Numbered from the stretch's first letter, positions 8,316 through 16,228 are shown. The stretch: DNA of 31,300 bases from Desulfobacterales bacterium (GCA_012974475.1 JAAXQD010000147.1:1-31300); one strand, 5' to 3'. Numbers and translations are program-made. Notes: a model not told the origin generated them from the letters alone.

Positions 8316-8654
8316 ATGTTTGGTATCGGCATGCCCGAAATGTTTCTGATTCTGGCCATCGCACTGATTGTCATTGGCCCTAAAAAACTTCCAGATCTTG
8401 CGAAATCTTTAGGGCGTGCTTTTGCCGAGTTTAAACGGGCCACCTCCGAATTAAAAGATTCTTTTGAAATCGATACGGAATTAAACGAAATTAAAACCAC
8501 CTTTAACGACATGAGCAACGGAATCAAGGAGGCCATCGATGTAAAGGTCGAACCAGAAACCAAGGATCAAAAGGATGCTGAGGTTTCTGAAGCGGAAAAT
8601 ACCCAAAAAGAAATCAAAAACAGCGACTCAGAGGATCCATTGAGTCATGGATGA
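8316..8654 (+). CDS. tatB: Sec-independent protein translocase TatA/TatB family protein
   Basis: The 112-residue protein has the TatA/B layout: one N-terminal membrane helix (MFGIGMPEMFLILAIALIV), the hinge IGPKKLPDLAKSLGRAFAEF, an amphipathic helix and a charged, Glu/Lys-rich tail. The GMPE start and the tail length fit TatB better than TatA, but the two are hard to separate. AAGGAG six bases before ATG gives a firm start. The stop overlaps the tatC start by eight bases, so the two form one unit of the twin-arginine system that exports folded, cofactor-loaded proteins. No second TatA-type gene is present in the window. Confidence 0.88.
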   Translation: MFGIGMPEMFLILAIALIVIGPKKLPDLAKSLGRAFAEFKRATSELKDSFEIDTELNEIKTTFNDMSNGIKEAIDVKVEPETKDQKDAEVSEAENTQKEIKNSDSEDPLSHG

Positions 8655-9390
8655 TGAGAAAAAAATTCCGTTTACCGGCCATCTCGAAGAACTTCGGCGG
8701 CGTCTCATCGTCTGTTTCAGCGCCGTGGGCATCGGTTTTGTTTTGTCGTACGGATTCAAAGAAAAGCTGTTTCAAATCTTGACCCGGCCGCTGATCAGCG
8801 TCATGAAAACCGGCGACAAACTCATTTTTACCGGCCTTCCCGAAGCGTTCTTCACGTATTTAAAGGTCGCATTTCTTTCCGGCATCATTCTGGCCACACC
8901 CATAATTTTTTATGAGTTCTGGATGTTTGTGGCACCCGGCTTGTACAACAAGGAAAAACGGTTGATGTTCCCCATCGTTTTTCTATCCACACTGTTCTTT
9001 GTGGGGGGTTCGTTTTTCGGATATTTTATCGTATTCCCATACGGGTTTAAGTTTTTTTTAGGGTTTGCCTCTGAAACAATACAGCCCCTTCCATCCATGC
9101 GGGAGTATTTGAGTTTTGCCTCAAAATTGTTGCTTGCTTTTGGAGTTGTTTTCGAACTTCCGCTGATCATCACCTTCCTTGCCAAACTCGGCATGGTTTC
9201 CGTAAGCTTTTTAAAGAAAAACAGAAAATATGCACTTCTCTTATTCTTTGTGGGGGCCGCCATTTTAACGCCGCCGGATGTCGTGACCCAGGTTATGATG
9301 GCATTGCCGTTGATGGTGCTGTATGAAATCAGTATTGTCGGTGCCAAAATTTTCGGGAAAAAGACGTCTGAAAATGATGATAATATATAG
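8647..9390 (+). CDS. tatC: Sec-independent protein translocase TatC
   Basis: TatC is the twin-arginine signal receptor in the inner membrane. The 247 residues show the conserved cytoplasmic start PFTGHLEELRRRLI, six membrane segments, the P-F-Y/W containing region TPIIFYEFWMFVAPGLYNKEK after the second helix, and FGVVFELPLIITFLAKLG in the fourth. The length is typical. It overlaps tatB, supporting translational coupling. Substrates in such bacteria would include periplasmic hydrogenases, formate dehydrogenases and the DsrO subunit; that is general knowledge, not shown here. Confidence 0.95.
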   Translation: MDDEKKIPFTGHLEELRRRLIVCFSAVGIGFVLSYGFKEKLFQILTRPLISVMKTGDKLIFTGLPEAFFTYLKVAFLSGIILATPIIFYEFWMFVAPGLYNKEKRLMFPIVFLSTLFFVGGSFFGYFIVFPYGFKFFLGFASETIQPLPSMREYLSFASKLLLAFGVVFELPLIITFLAKLGMVSVSFLKKNRKYALLLFFVGAAILTPPDVVTQVMMALPLMVLYEISIVGAKIFGKKTSENDDNI

Positions 9391-9455
9391 TAAATTAAAT
9401 CGGTTATGCAGCGGTTCGGCATGATGGAAATTTTATTGAAAATCTCTTTTTATTA

Positions 9456-9484
9456 TTGACAGATTTATTTCTACTTGGTAGTTT
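9456..9484 (+). promoter_or_regulatory. Possible promoter of the cytochrome gene
   Basis: A perfect -35 TTGACA (9456-9461) is followed after 17 bases by a weak -10 TAGTTT (9479-9484). The cytochrome ATG lies about 55 bases downstream. Confidence 0.4.
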
Positions 9485-9539
9485 TGCGCGTTCGAAATAC
9501 ATTAGGGTTAAAACAGTGAATGAAAGGGGAAAGGTGTTT

Positions 9540-10031
9540 ATGAGGAAAAGATATTTACTAATTGCTGCTGTCGCCGTTATGGCAACCCTTTTTCTTGCGG
9601 TGGGAATTTACGCGGGAACCGAAGTCAAAGATGAAATCAAGATGGAAAACAAAGCGTATGACAAACATACCAAGAGCGTACAGACTTTTACGCACTTAAA
9701 GCACGCAAAGGAATATGCGGAGAAACATCCGGATCTTTATAAAAAGGGCTGCGGAGAATGTCACCACGACAAGGACAATAAACCGTTGACCCAGCTGAAA
9801 GAGGGCGATGAAGTCCAAAACTGCATCGAATGCCATAAAAAACCCGGATATATTAAAGGAAAAGAGGCAAAAGGTCTGACCAAAGAGCAGAAGCGCGAAT
9901 ACCATGCCAATGCCATCCATGATAACTGCAAAGCATGCCACAAAAAATTCAACAAGAAAATGAAGTTGAAATCAAAAGATGAAGGTGCTGCGCCGGTAAC
10001 CTGCAAACAGTGCCATCCTAAAAAGAAATAA
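9540..10031 (+). CDS. Periplasmic tetraheme cytochrome c, class III (cytochrome c3 type)
   Basis: The 163-residue protein has a signal peptide (RKRYLLIAAVAVMATLFLAV) and four CXXCH heme sites at residues 71-75, 95-99, 130-134 and 155-159. Further His residues at 52, 55, 63, 76, 122 and 127 can serve as distal ligands, as in cytochrome c3. These proteins shuttle electrons between periplasmic hydrogenases or formate dehydrogenases and membrane redox complexes in sulfate reducers. The start at 9540 is preferred because it gives a proper signal peptide and a purine-rich GGGGAAAGG upstream; the frame is open to 9456. A strong terminator follows at once. The Lys-rich mature protein is expected to be basic. 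Confidence 0.9.
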   Translation: MRKRYLLIAAVAVMATLFLAVGIYAGTEVKDEIKMENKAYDKHTKSVQTFTHLKHAKEYAEKHPDLYKKGCGECHHDKDNKPLTQLKEGDEVQNCIECHKKPGYIKGKEAKGLTKEQKREYHANAIHDNCKACHKKFNKKMKLKSKDEGAAPVTCKQCHPKKK

Positions 10032-10051
10032 CAATAAAGGTAAAAATAATT

Positions 10052-10093
10052 AATAGGGTGATCATCATTTTTAAGACGATTGCCCTATTTTTG
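10052..10093 (+). terminator. Rho-independent terminator after the cytochrome gene
   Basis: AATAGGGTGATCATC pairs with GACGATTGCCCTATT over 15 positions (two G-T wobbles and one mismatch) around an 8-base loop, followed by a T-rich end. It stands 20 bases after the cytochrome stop. Confidence 0.8.
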
Positions 10094-10144
10094 TATGCGT
10101 TAACAGGTTCCGAGTTCACCGTTCAAGGGATGATGGAAGATTAA

Positions 10145-10367
10145 GTTCTGTTTCAGCCGCAGGATAATTCCGTTTCCATCGGCAAGAACTCGCAAATAAA
10201 ACCGCGTAAAAGCGAACAGGGCCAAGGTATTAAGATTACACTGAGGTAATATGATAATTATCAATAATTTTGGCTACCTCTATGCTGTTCGCTTTAACGC
10301 GCTCTAATTTACTCAGACAGCTTCCCGATGGAAACGGAATCATTCTGCGGCTTACTGAAATTGTGAC
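10145..10367. repeat. Long inverted repeat (about 220 bp) between cytochrome and cbiA/dsrN
   Basis: The left arm (10145 to about 10220) and right arm (about 10284-10367) are imperfect reverse complements over some 75-84 bases. Shared blocks include ATTCCGTTTCCATCGG, GCCGCAG and AAAGCGAACAG. The centre has GAGGTA (10243-10248) against TACCTC (10275-10280) and an inner GATAATTATC palindrome. The 389-base gap between genes holds only this and the cytochrome terminator. No coding capacity is seen, so it looks like a non-autonomous, hairpin-type mobile element or a large structured terminator for the dsr transcript. Confidence 0.75.
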
Positions 10368-10420
10368 AGCAAGCAATTCAATCGGAACATATTTTTTTGA
10401 ACTGCTATAACCCTGAACGG

Positions 10421-11815
10421 TTATCGTTTTTTATAAGCCGTGGCATTCCGCACCATGGCGCCGGCCCAAGACGGTGTTCCGAGTGAATGGATATGGGTGT
10501 AGGTGGCCAGAACGTTTTTATTGCAGACGCCGTCCCGTTTATGGATAAAACCGGCCCCGCGTTTCATGCCAAAGGCCAGATCTTTATCGGTTCCCCGCCA
10601 TTTTAAAACCTTCGAATAGTGAAACTCATGACCTTTAATTTCAGAACCGACTTTAAAATACGGGTTCTCCTGTTCCACCGTTACAACGGTGTATCCGTGT
10701 CCCTGGGGCTTTTTTGAAAATCCAAATACCACCGGCAGCACGCCGGCCATGGGGAAGGTCCCTTCATCCAGAACAAGTTCCTCCCCGAGATACATGAGAC
10801 CTCCGCATTCGGCATATATGGGCAGACCGTTTTCAGCCAATGTCTTTAATTGTTGTCTGAATGATATGTTCTCTGCCAGCTGACGGGCATGGGTTTCAGG
10901 AAACCCGCCACCGATATAAAGAGCGTCCACGGGCGGAATTTTATCGCTCACAAGGGGGCTGAAAAATACGGTTTCCGCCCCTTCCGTTTCAAGGGCTTCG
11001 ATATTTTCCGGATAGTAGAACTGAAACGCCGAATCCCTGATGACGCCAATTCTGGGTCTTGGATGGGGAATGCCCGATGCGGGGTGACGGATATTTTCTC
11101 GAAGTTCGGTTGAAACAGGCAGCCCAGCGGCATTGTCGGCAACCGCTGCCAAGGCCTCGAGGTCGAGATAACGGTGGGCTATCTGGGATGCAGCATCGAT
11201 GGCATCCTTTGCACAGTCATGTTCCGGTGTGGGAACCAGCCCCAAATGCCGTTCAGGAAAATTTTTCCAGTCAAGTTTCGGGATGGCACCCAATACGGGA
11301 ATATTGCAATACTGTTCAATATTTTTTCTGAGAACATTTTCATGCCTGGGCCCGGCAACGCGGTTTAAGATCACCCCTTTTATATCCACATCGGGGTCAA
11401 ACTGCTTGCATCCCAGAACAGCCGCAGCCATGGTTCGGGTGGACTTGGTGCAATCGATGCAGAGAATCACCGGCGTCTTGAGAAGTTTCGCCAGTTCGGC
11501 GGTGCTGGTGCTTCCTTTAATGTCTATACCGTCGTAAAGACCCCGGTTTCCCTCAATAACTGAAATACCTGCGGTTGTGGAATGCAAGAAAAAGGATCGA
11601 AGGATATTCTCTTCGTTGACAAGGTAGGTGTCAAGATTATAACAGGGCCGGCCGGCCGCAAGGGCAAGCCAGCCGGCATCTATGTAGTCCGGACCTTTTT
11701 TGAAAGGAAGTATCCGTTTGCCGATGGCTTTCCAAGCTGCAGTGATTCCGATCGACAGTATGGTCTTCCCTGATCCTCCCCGCAGGGCTGAAATTAAAAT
11801 TCTGGGAAAATCCAT
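10421..11815 (-). CDS. dsrN: CbiA/CobB-type a,c-diamide synthase, probable siroheme amidase (DsrN)
   Basis: The family amidates carboxylates of tetrapyrroles with glutamine and ATP. The N-terminal half has the P-loop LISALRGGSGKTILS and the KKGPDYIDAGWL segment; the C-terminal half is a glutamine amidotransferase with IGGGFPETHARQLAEN and the nucleophile Cys in YAECGGLMYLGEE. Its position directly after dsrD on the same strand is the usual one in sulfate reducers, where it is thought to amidate the siroheme of DsrAB, as DsrN does in Allochromatium. ATG 11815 has AGGA six bases upstream; the frame extends to 11839 without a ribosome binding site. At 464 residues it is full length. A cobalamin role (CbiA) cannot be excluded, but no cobalamin gene is nearby. 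Confidence 0.9.
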   Translation of the reverse strand: MDFPRILISALRGGSGKTILSIGITAAWKAIGKRILPFKKGPDYIDAGWLALAAGRPCYNLDTYLVNEENILRSFFLHSTTAGISVIEGNRGLYDGIDIKGSTSTAELAKLLKTPVILCIDCTKSTRTMAAAVLGCKQFDPDVDIKGVILNRVAGPRHENVLRKNIEQYCNIPVLGAIPKLDWKNFPERHLGLVPTPEHDCAKDAIDAASQIAHRYLDLEALAAVADNAAGLPVSTELRENIRHPASGIPHPRPRIGVIRDSAFQFYYPENIEALETEGAETVFFSPLVSDKIPPVDALYIGGGFPETHARQLAENISFRQQLKTLAENGLPIYAECGGLMYLGEELVLDEGTFPMAGVLPVVFGFSKKPQGHGYTVVTVEQENPYFKVGSEIKGHEFHYSKVLKWRGTDKDLAFGMKRGAGFIHKRDGVCNKNVLATYTHIHSLGTPSWAGAMVRNATAYKKR

Positions 11816-11893
11816 ATCTTCCTGCTGCATAGGAGGCATTTAAATAAAAATAGGTTCAGGGGCGGCCTGTTCTAACAAGGAAGATGTTCGTCA

Positions 11894-12130
11894 CTAATCT
11901 TCGTGTTCGGCATGCGCCTGTTTGCCCACGCCTTTAAGCCCGTACAACGACGTGCTGCCACTGGACCAGTATTCGAGAATTTCCTCTTGCACCATCTGGG
12001 TGATGAACTTTTTGGCAGCTCTGGGTTTTTCACCGAGTATTTTCGCCAGATCATTAAAGTAAAACTTGGTTTTACTTTTTTTCTTTGAAAGCCCTGCTAC
12101 GATTTTTTCTTTTGCCTCTTCGTATTCCAT
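11894..12130 (-). CDS. dsrD: Dissimilatory sulfite reductase-associated protein DsrD
   Basis: The 78-residue protein has the DsrD winged-helix pattern, EEAKEKIVAGLSKKKSKTKF then NDLAKILGEKPRAAKKFITQ and EILEYWSSGSTSLYGLKG, and the usual family length. DsrD is found in sulfate reducers with the reductive DsrAB and has been reported to stimulate sulfite reduction by that enzyme. The start at 12130 has GAGG eight bases upstream and begins MEYEEAK like other DsrD; the upstream in-frame extension to 12169 is not expected to be translated. It lies 65 bases after dsrB, behind a strong hairpin, and precedes cbiA/dsrN by 78 bases. It marks the operon as the reductive, sulfate-reducing type. Confidence 0.95.
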   Translation of the reverse strand: MEYEEAKEKIVAGLSKKKSKTKFYFNDLAKILGEKPRAAKKFITQMVQEEILEYWSSGSTSLYGLKGVGKQAHAEHED

Positions 12131-12155
12131 TTGTTGAGCCTCTTTTCGATAAAAT

Positions 12156-12181
12156 GCAGGGGGCAACAATTTGCCCCCTGC
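12156..12181 (-). promoter_or_regulatory. Perfect hairpin between dsrB and dsrD
   Basis: GCAGGGGGCAA pairs perfectly with TTGCCCCCTGC around a four-base loop. It stands 14 bases after the dsrB stop and 25 before the dsrD start. The following bases on the minus strand (ATTTTATCG) are only weakly T-rich, so it may be a leaky terminator or a 3'-end stabiliser that makes dsrAB mRNA more abundant than dsrD-dsrN. Confidence 0.75.
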
Positions 12182-12195
12182 TGTTTTATTCGAGT

Positions 12196-13344
12196 TTAGA
12201 ATTTAAACTGTGTCGTCTGACGCCAGGTATAATACGCCGGATCACGGAAATCATCGATGAGGTGATGGGTAAATTCGAGTTCACATTTTTCAAAGAATCT
12301 TTCCCATCCGATCCTTTCCGCCCATTCACCGACACGTTCATACTTTCTAGCGCCCTCGGCATAGGCCTCCACGATTTTCTTGATGCAATCCGTGGTTTCC
12401 GGCCATAGTGGTGCATTATTGGGCAGAAACGCCACAACCACTTTTGAAAACTTGGGTGCGGTGATCCGGTTGGAAACTTTACCGCCCGCCATAATCACGA
12501 TGCCGTCGCCCACATCATCGGCCAGCGGCATTGCCGGACACATGGTGTAGCAGTTCCCGCAGAACATACATCTGGGCTCGTTGACGGACACACTATTTAC
12601 TTTGGTGCCATCGGCAAGTTCAACCTTGGACGGTTTAATCGCTGCCGTAGGGCAGGAAGCGATGGCCAGAGGAATCTCGCACATCTTGTCCAAATATTCA
12701 TGATCCAGCATCGGCGGTTTGCGGTGATACCCCAGAATGGCGATATCCGAACAGTGGACCGCACCGCACATGTTCAGACAGCATGCCAGAGATACGCGAA
12801 GCTGGGCCGGAAGCCGCATGTCCTGAAAATCATCAAAAAGCACATCCATGGTCGCCTTTACCGGGCCCGATGCATCCGTGGCCGGTGTATGGCAGTGAAT
12901 CCAGCCCTGGGTGTGTACGATGTTGGTAACACCGGCACCGGTACCGCCCACAGGGAATTTAAAACTGCCGCCGTCAAACTTGCGGCTTGTAAGATCCTGT
13001 TTTAAAGGTTCGACTTTCTCTTTACTGTCCACCATGAATTCGATGTTGTTACGCGTCGTGAACCTTAAGTACCCGTCACAGTGCTTGTCTGCAATCTCAC
13101 AGATTTCACGGATATGGGTTACACTCATCAAACGTGCACCCCCCACCCTTACCGTATACACTTCATCGCCGGTTTCCGAAACATGAACCAAAACGCCCGG
13201 TTCCAGGATCTCATGATACAGCCATTTACCCTTGTTGTTCTTTATAACCGGAGGATAGAATTCATCGTATTTTCTCGGACCGATGTCGGTTATTCTATTT
13301 TCCATCGGTTTGTCAGGATTGTAACCTGAAGATATAAATGCCAT
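12196..13344 (-). CDS. dsrB: Dissimilatory sulfite reductase beta subunit
   Basis: DsrB forms the cytoplasmic alpha2beta2 enzyme with DsrA and carries the catalytic siroheme-[4Fe-4S] site that reduces sulfite, passing the sulfur to DsrC. In the 382-residue protein the cluster cysteines are at 151, 188, 189 and 193 (GWIHCHTPATD; LACCLNMCGAVHC), as in the characterised Desulfovibrio enzyme. The ferredoxin-domain cysteines are at 231, 259, 262 and 265 (CPTAAIKP; CMFCGNCYTMCP). The start at 13344 gives the conserved MAFISSGYNP; a second ATG two codons earlier (13350) lies too close to the GGGGG ribosome binding site. It follows dsrA after only 12 bases. Confidence 0.98.
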   Translation of the reverse strand: MAFISSGYNPDKPMENRITDIGPRKYDEFYPPVIKNNKGKWLYHEILEPGVLVHVSETGDEVYTVRVGGARLMSVTHIREICEIADKHCDGYLRFTTRNNIEFMVDSKEKVEPLKQDLTSRKFDGGSFKFPVGGTGAGVTNIVHTQGWIHCHTPATDASGPVKATMDVLFDDFQDMRLPAQLRVSLACCLNMCGAVHCSDIAILGYHRKPPMLDHEYLDKMCEIPLAIASCPTAAIKPSKVELADGTKVNSVSVNEPRCMFCGNCYTMCPAMPLADDVGDGIVIMAGGKVSNRITAPKFSKVVVAFLPNNAPLWPETTDCIKKIVEAYAEGARKYERVGEWAERIGWERFFEKCELEFTHHLIDDFRDPAYYTWRQTTQFKF

Positions 13345-13356
13345 GGTCATTACCCC

Positions 13357-14670
13357 CTATCTCTGATGATGTTTTCTGAATTCGTCGACGTCACGGCCGA
13401 ATCCGCCTTCGACTTCCTCTTCTTTCCAGAAGATGTACGGATTGTGGCGTGGCTCCTGAACGTGCTGCGGCGCCGCTTTAATGTTCGTCATTTCAAGCAG
13501 CCTCTGGAAACCCTGGCGCTTCATGAGTTCGCCGAGCCGCTCGCGGTTCTTTCCTTCTTCCATCCAGTAGTCCCAGATACTTTCAATGACCTCTTTGATT
13601 TCGTCGTAAGGCTCTTCTACCTTTATAAACGGAACCAGGAGAGATCCCATCTGGGCACCATCAAGAATCGGGGCCTTGGCACCGACCAGAATGGAACATC
13701 CTCTGTCATCTCCGATTCTCAGAGCTCTCGGCATGACACTGATACAATGCATGCATCTTGTGCACTCACGATCATCTATCATAAGCTTTCCACCTTCAAG
13801 CCACATGCATTCCGTGGGGCAAAGACCGATCACTTCCTTCTGGATATCGAACGGTCCCCAGTCCCGACCGGAATGAGCTCCGCCGTTGGGCGGCACTTCT
13901 CCGCCCACGTAGGCTGCTACCGCTTCCTGATCAATTTTTATATCGTCTCGCCAGGTACCGATAAAAGAAATATCTGCCCGCGCGATGGATGCAACGCAAC
14001 AGTTGGGACACCCGTCAAATTTAAATTTAAACTTGTACGGAAACGCCGGACGATGAAGTTCGTCCTGATATTCAACGGTAAGATCATGACACAGTGCCTG
14101 GGTGTCGTAGCACGACCATTCACATCGTGCCTGACCGACGCAGTCGGAAGGCGTTCTCAGGTTTGACCCGGAACCGCCCAAATCCTGATTCATGTTGTGG
14201 GTCAGTTCGAAAAAGATCTCTTCAAGCTGCGGAGTTGTGGTCCCAAGAAGAATGATATCACCGGTGGATCCGTGCATGTTGGTGAGGCCGCTTCCCCGCA
14301 AGTCCCAAAGATCGCAAAGCTGTTTCAGATACTCGGTGGTATAGAACTTTCCGGCCGGCTGATTGACACGCATGGTGTGGAAATGGGCAACGCCCGGAAA
14401 CATCTGGGGCTGGTCGCAATATCTCCCGATAACGCCCCCTCCATATCCGAATACACCGACGATTCCGCCGTGTTTCCAGTGAGTTCTTCCGTGTTTGAAA
14501 GATAGTTCAAGAACGCCCAGAAGGTCATCACAAACATCCACAGGAATTTGGTAATCTATACCTTTTTCATTCTTTGCCCTCGCTTCGGCCTCCTGCTTTA
14601 GATCAGACACAAAACTCGGCCATGGACCGCTTTCAAGCTGGTCCAGCAATGGGGTTTCATGTTTTGCCAT
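13357..14670 (-). CDS. dsrA: Dissimilatory sulfite reductase alpha subunit
   Basis: DsrA is the partner subunit of DsrB in the terminal step of sulfate respiration. The 437-residue length is typical. Cys 177, 183, 221 and 225 (CVGQARCEWSC; DGCPNCCVAS) are the siroheme-proximal cluster ligands, and Cys 284, 303, 306 and 309 (LCPTECMW; CTRCMHCIS) the ferredoxin-domain cluster; positions agree with the known Desulfovibrio protein. GGAGG seven bases before ATG 14670 fixes the start. The operon dsrA-dsrB-dsrD-dsrN is intact, without frameshift. Expression is probably driven by the promoter at 14832-14860 with a leader of about 150 bases. Confidence 0.98.
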   Translation of the reverse strand: MAKHETPLLDQLESGPWPSFVSDLKQEAEARAKNEKGIDYQIPVDVCDDLLGVLELSFKHGRTHWKHGGIVGVFGYGGGVIGRYCDQPQMFPGVAHFHTMRVNQPAGKFYTTEYLKQLCDLWDLRGSGLTNMHGSTGDIILLGTTTPQLEEIFFELTHNMNQDLGGSGSNLRTPSDCVGQARCEWSCYDTQALCHDLTVEYQDELHRPAFPYKFKFKFDGCPNCCVASIARADISFIGTWRDDIKIDQEAVAAYVGGEVPPNGGAHSGRDWGPFDIQKEVIGLCPTECMWLEGGKLMIDDRECTRCMHCISVMPRALRIGDDRGCSILVGAKAPILDGAQMGSLLVPFIKVEEPYDEIKEVIESIWDYWMEEGKNRERLGELMKRQGFQRLLEMTNIKAAPQHVQEPRHNPYIFWKEEEVEGGFGRDVDEFRKHHQR

Positions 14671-14750
14671 TGTATTACCTCCATTCGAATTGAAAATTAA
14701 CCAATCTGACTAAAAAAGAAATTTCACCGTCCCCTTTTCAGGGCAGCAAA

Positions 14751-14764
14751 GGTCACCTCCTCTC
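14751..14764 (-). promoter_or_regulatory. Orphan extended Shine-Dalgarno sequence in the dsr leader
   Basis: GAGAGGAGGTGACC matches the anti-Shine-Dalgarno end of 16S rRNA almost throughout, yet lies 80 bases before dsrA. Six bases on, TTG could open only a three-codon frame (TTG CTG CCC TGA). It might be a ribosome standby site or a leader-peptide control. Confidence 0.45.
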
Positions 14765-14831
14765 ATTATGTTGTTTTTTCGAGTTTTATAATTATAAGTC
14801 TTTGTTAAAAAAAATGAACAGCAAAAAAACT

Positions 14832-14860
14832 TGTATAAAATTAATATCGATTCTTGTCAA
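14832..14860 (-). promoter_or_regulatory. Predicted dsr operon promoter
   Basis: On the minus strand a perfect TTGACA (14860-14855) and TATACA (14837-14832) are 17 bases apart. This is the best promoter in the gap and would start transcription near 14825, about 155 bases before the dsrA ATG. Confidence 0.6.
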
Positions 14861-14941
14861 TAAAAAAGCAGGGTTTCATTGTGTTAAATAAAATTTTAAT
14901 TTCAAATCGTCGCGCCACTTATTTCTTGGGCGTTTTTTTAT

Positions 14942-14969
14942 AAATTTTGTGATTTTTATGACAAAATTT
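14942..14969. promoter_or_regulatory. Perfect palindrome, candidate Rex or CRP/FNR-family operator
   Basis: AAATTTTGT and ACAAAATTT flank ten bases. The core TTGTGA-N6-TGACAA differs at one position from the TTGTGA-N6-TCACAA form used by Rex and CRP-type regulators. It lies about 80 bases upstream of the -35 box of dsrA, just after the stop of the 397-aa gene. The regulator is not known from this window. Confidence 0.45.
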
Positions 14970-15001
14970 TTCCCGTATTGTCCAGGGTGTATTCCGCTCG
15001 A

Positions 15002-16195
15002 TCACGGATATTTTCGGAAAGGTTCGATGGCTCGATACAGATCCTCCACATGTTGCATTAGATTTTGTCTGATGACCGGGACCTCGGGCGCCATGGGGTG
15101 GTATGCCTGAACCATATCGGCGTTCAAATCGAGCAGATCTGCATGGGTGCAGGCCGAGAGATGTTGCCGGAAACCGTCGGCCAAAGATTCCGGAAACGAT
15201 CTGACGGGTGGTTTTGAAACCAGTCCTTCAAAAAAACCCTTGAGGACACCTTTCACGGCAATATCATCGGACCACACAATTTCTCCAACCCCATCCAGCC
15301 TGTCGATGCGCATTTTGATGACAAGATTCAGGAAAAATACCAGCAAGGATTCCAATATCCATTCAGCATCCGGATCTTTATGCCCGATCCCGGGATCGAT
15401 TTCAAACATGGGCGCGTACTGTCGAACCGTGATGAGTTTTACATCGATCTCACGGTTTTGGCATCTCAGGACAAAATCACCGGCGGCATGATGCCAGGAA
15501 GATATTTGTTCGGACGTCTCGACGTTATAATACCCGGTCAGAATTCTGGCGGCCTGCCGGTAAAGGTCTTCGGTTTGATCGGTGGAGAGGAAATAGTTCC
15601 CGTGTTCATGATCCCATACAACGATTTTGTGTTGTTCATCTGCCGGATCGAGGGAAATATGGAATTCGTTGAACCCTTCAAACCACTCTCCTAAAAACAT
15701 TCTGATTTCCAATTGTTCGCTTTGGGAAAAAATGCGGCCCCGGCCATAGACCCTGGGCAGACATGAAAATGGAAATTGCGCGTTGAGCTGTTTTAAAAGT
15801 CGAAACTCTCTGTCTGCATAACGCTTCCCGATATCCGAAACAGCGACATTCAGTACAAACGACAGGGTCGTTTCAGCCAAAACCGTTTCAATCCGGGCCG
15901 GATGATAAAATTCTCCATGTTTTTCGAGAATGATCCTTATTCTTTCTATGGCTTTGGATGTTATATCCAGCCGGGCATGTTGCGAAACAGCACAGGTGAT
16001 GATTTCACATCCGTCTTGTTCCAGAAAATTACGAACGGCGGTAAAATAGTCTCCATGGCTTAAATAAATGCCGGCCTCCGAGTCCGATCCCACCGTGGAC
16101 GGATGCCTGTTGAGAGGAATGGGCGCGGACCATATCCGGTGGTCTTCCTGGACAGGTTTTTTTCGATTTGACAAAAAATAGGTAAATTGCGGCAT
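15002..16195 (-). CDS. Conserved-looking protein of unknown function next to dsr
   Basis: I do not recognise this 397-residue protein. It has no signal peptide or membrane segment and is probably cytosolic. Residues about 115-185 (FVLNVAVSDIGKRYADREF, FPFSCLPRVYGRGR, MFLGEWFEGFNEFHISL) read like the N-lobe of an aminoglycoside-phosphotransferase or kinase-like fold. WHHAAGDFVL near residue 240 sits where a catalytic loop could be, but without the usual HGDxxxxN pattern, so activity is doubtful. It follows the TPR gene by 111 bases on the same strand and ends about 330 bases before dsrA, so it might share regulation with dsr. The start (ATG 16195) has no clear ribosome binding site. The kinase-fold reading is a weak inference. 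Confidence 0.75.
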   Translation of the reverse strand: MPQFTYFLSNRKKPVQEDHRIWSAPIPLNRHPSTVGSDSEAGIYLSHGDYFTAVRNFLEQDGCEIITCAVSQHARLDITSKAIERIRIILEKHGEFYHPARIETVLAETTLSFVLNVAVSDIGKRYADREFRLLKQLNAQFPFSCLPRVYGRGRIFSQSEQLEIRMFLGEWFEGFNEFHISLDPADEQHKIVVWDHEHGNYFLSTDQTEDLYRQAARILTGYYNVETSEQISSWHHAAGDFVLRCQNREIDVKLITVRQYAPMFEIDPGIGHKDPDAEWILESLLVFFLNLVIKMRIDRLDGVGEIVWSDDIAVKGVLKGFFEGLVSKPPVRSFPESLADGFRQHLSACTHADLLDLNADMVQAYHPMAPEVPVIRQNLMQHVEDLYRAIEPFRKYP

Positions 16196-16228
16196 GCAGA
16201 AAATCGTTGCGGTTTATTAATTATCTGA

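Larger units (their letters stand above)
14671..15001 (-). promoter_or_regulatory. Leader and upstream region of the dsr operon
   Basis: This 331-base AT-rich gap holds no gene. Reading toward dsrA it contains a palindrome (14942-14969), a sigma70-type promoter (14832-14860), an orphan strong Shine-Dalgarno sequence (14751-14764) directly followed by a small CCCTGAAAAGGGG stem-loop, and finally the dsrA ribosome binding site. Confidence 0.6.

Noticed and set aside
14895..14945. GCGCCA...GGGCG followed by seven T as a plus-strand terminator
   Set aside because: The stem is only four to five pairs and no plus-strand gene precedes it.
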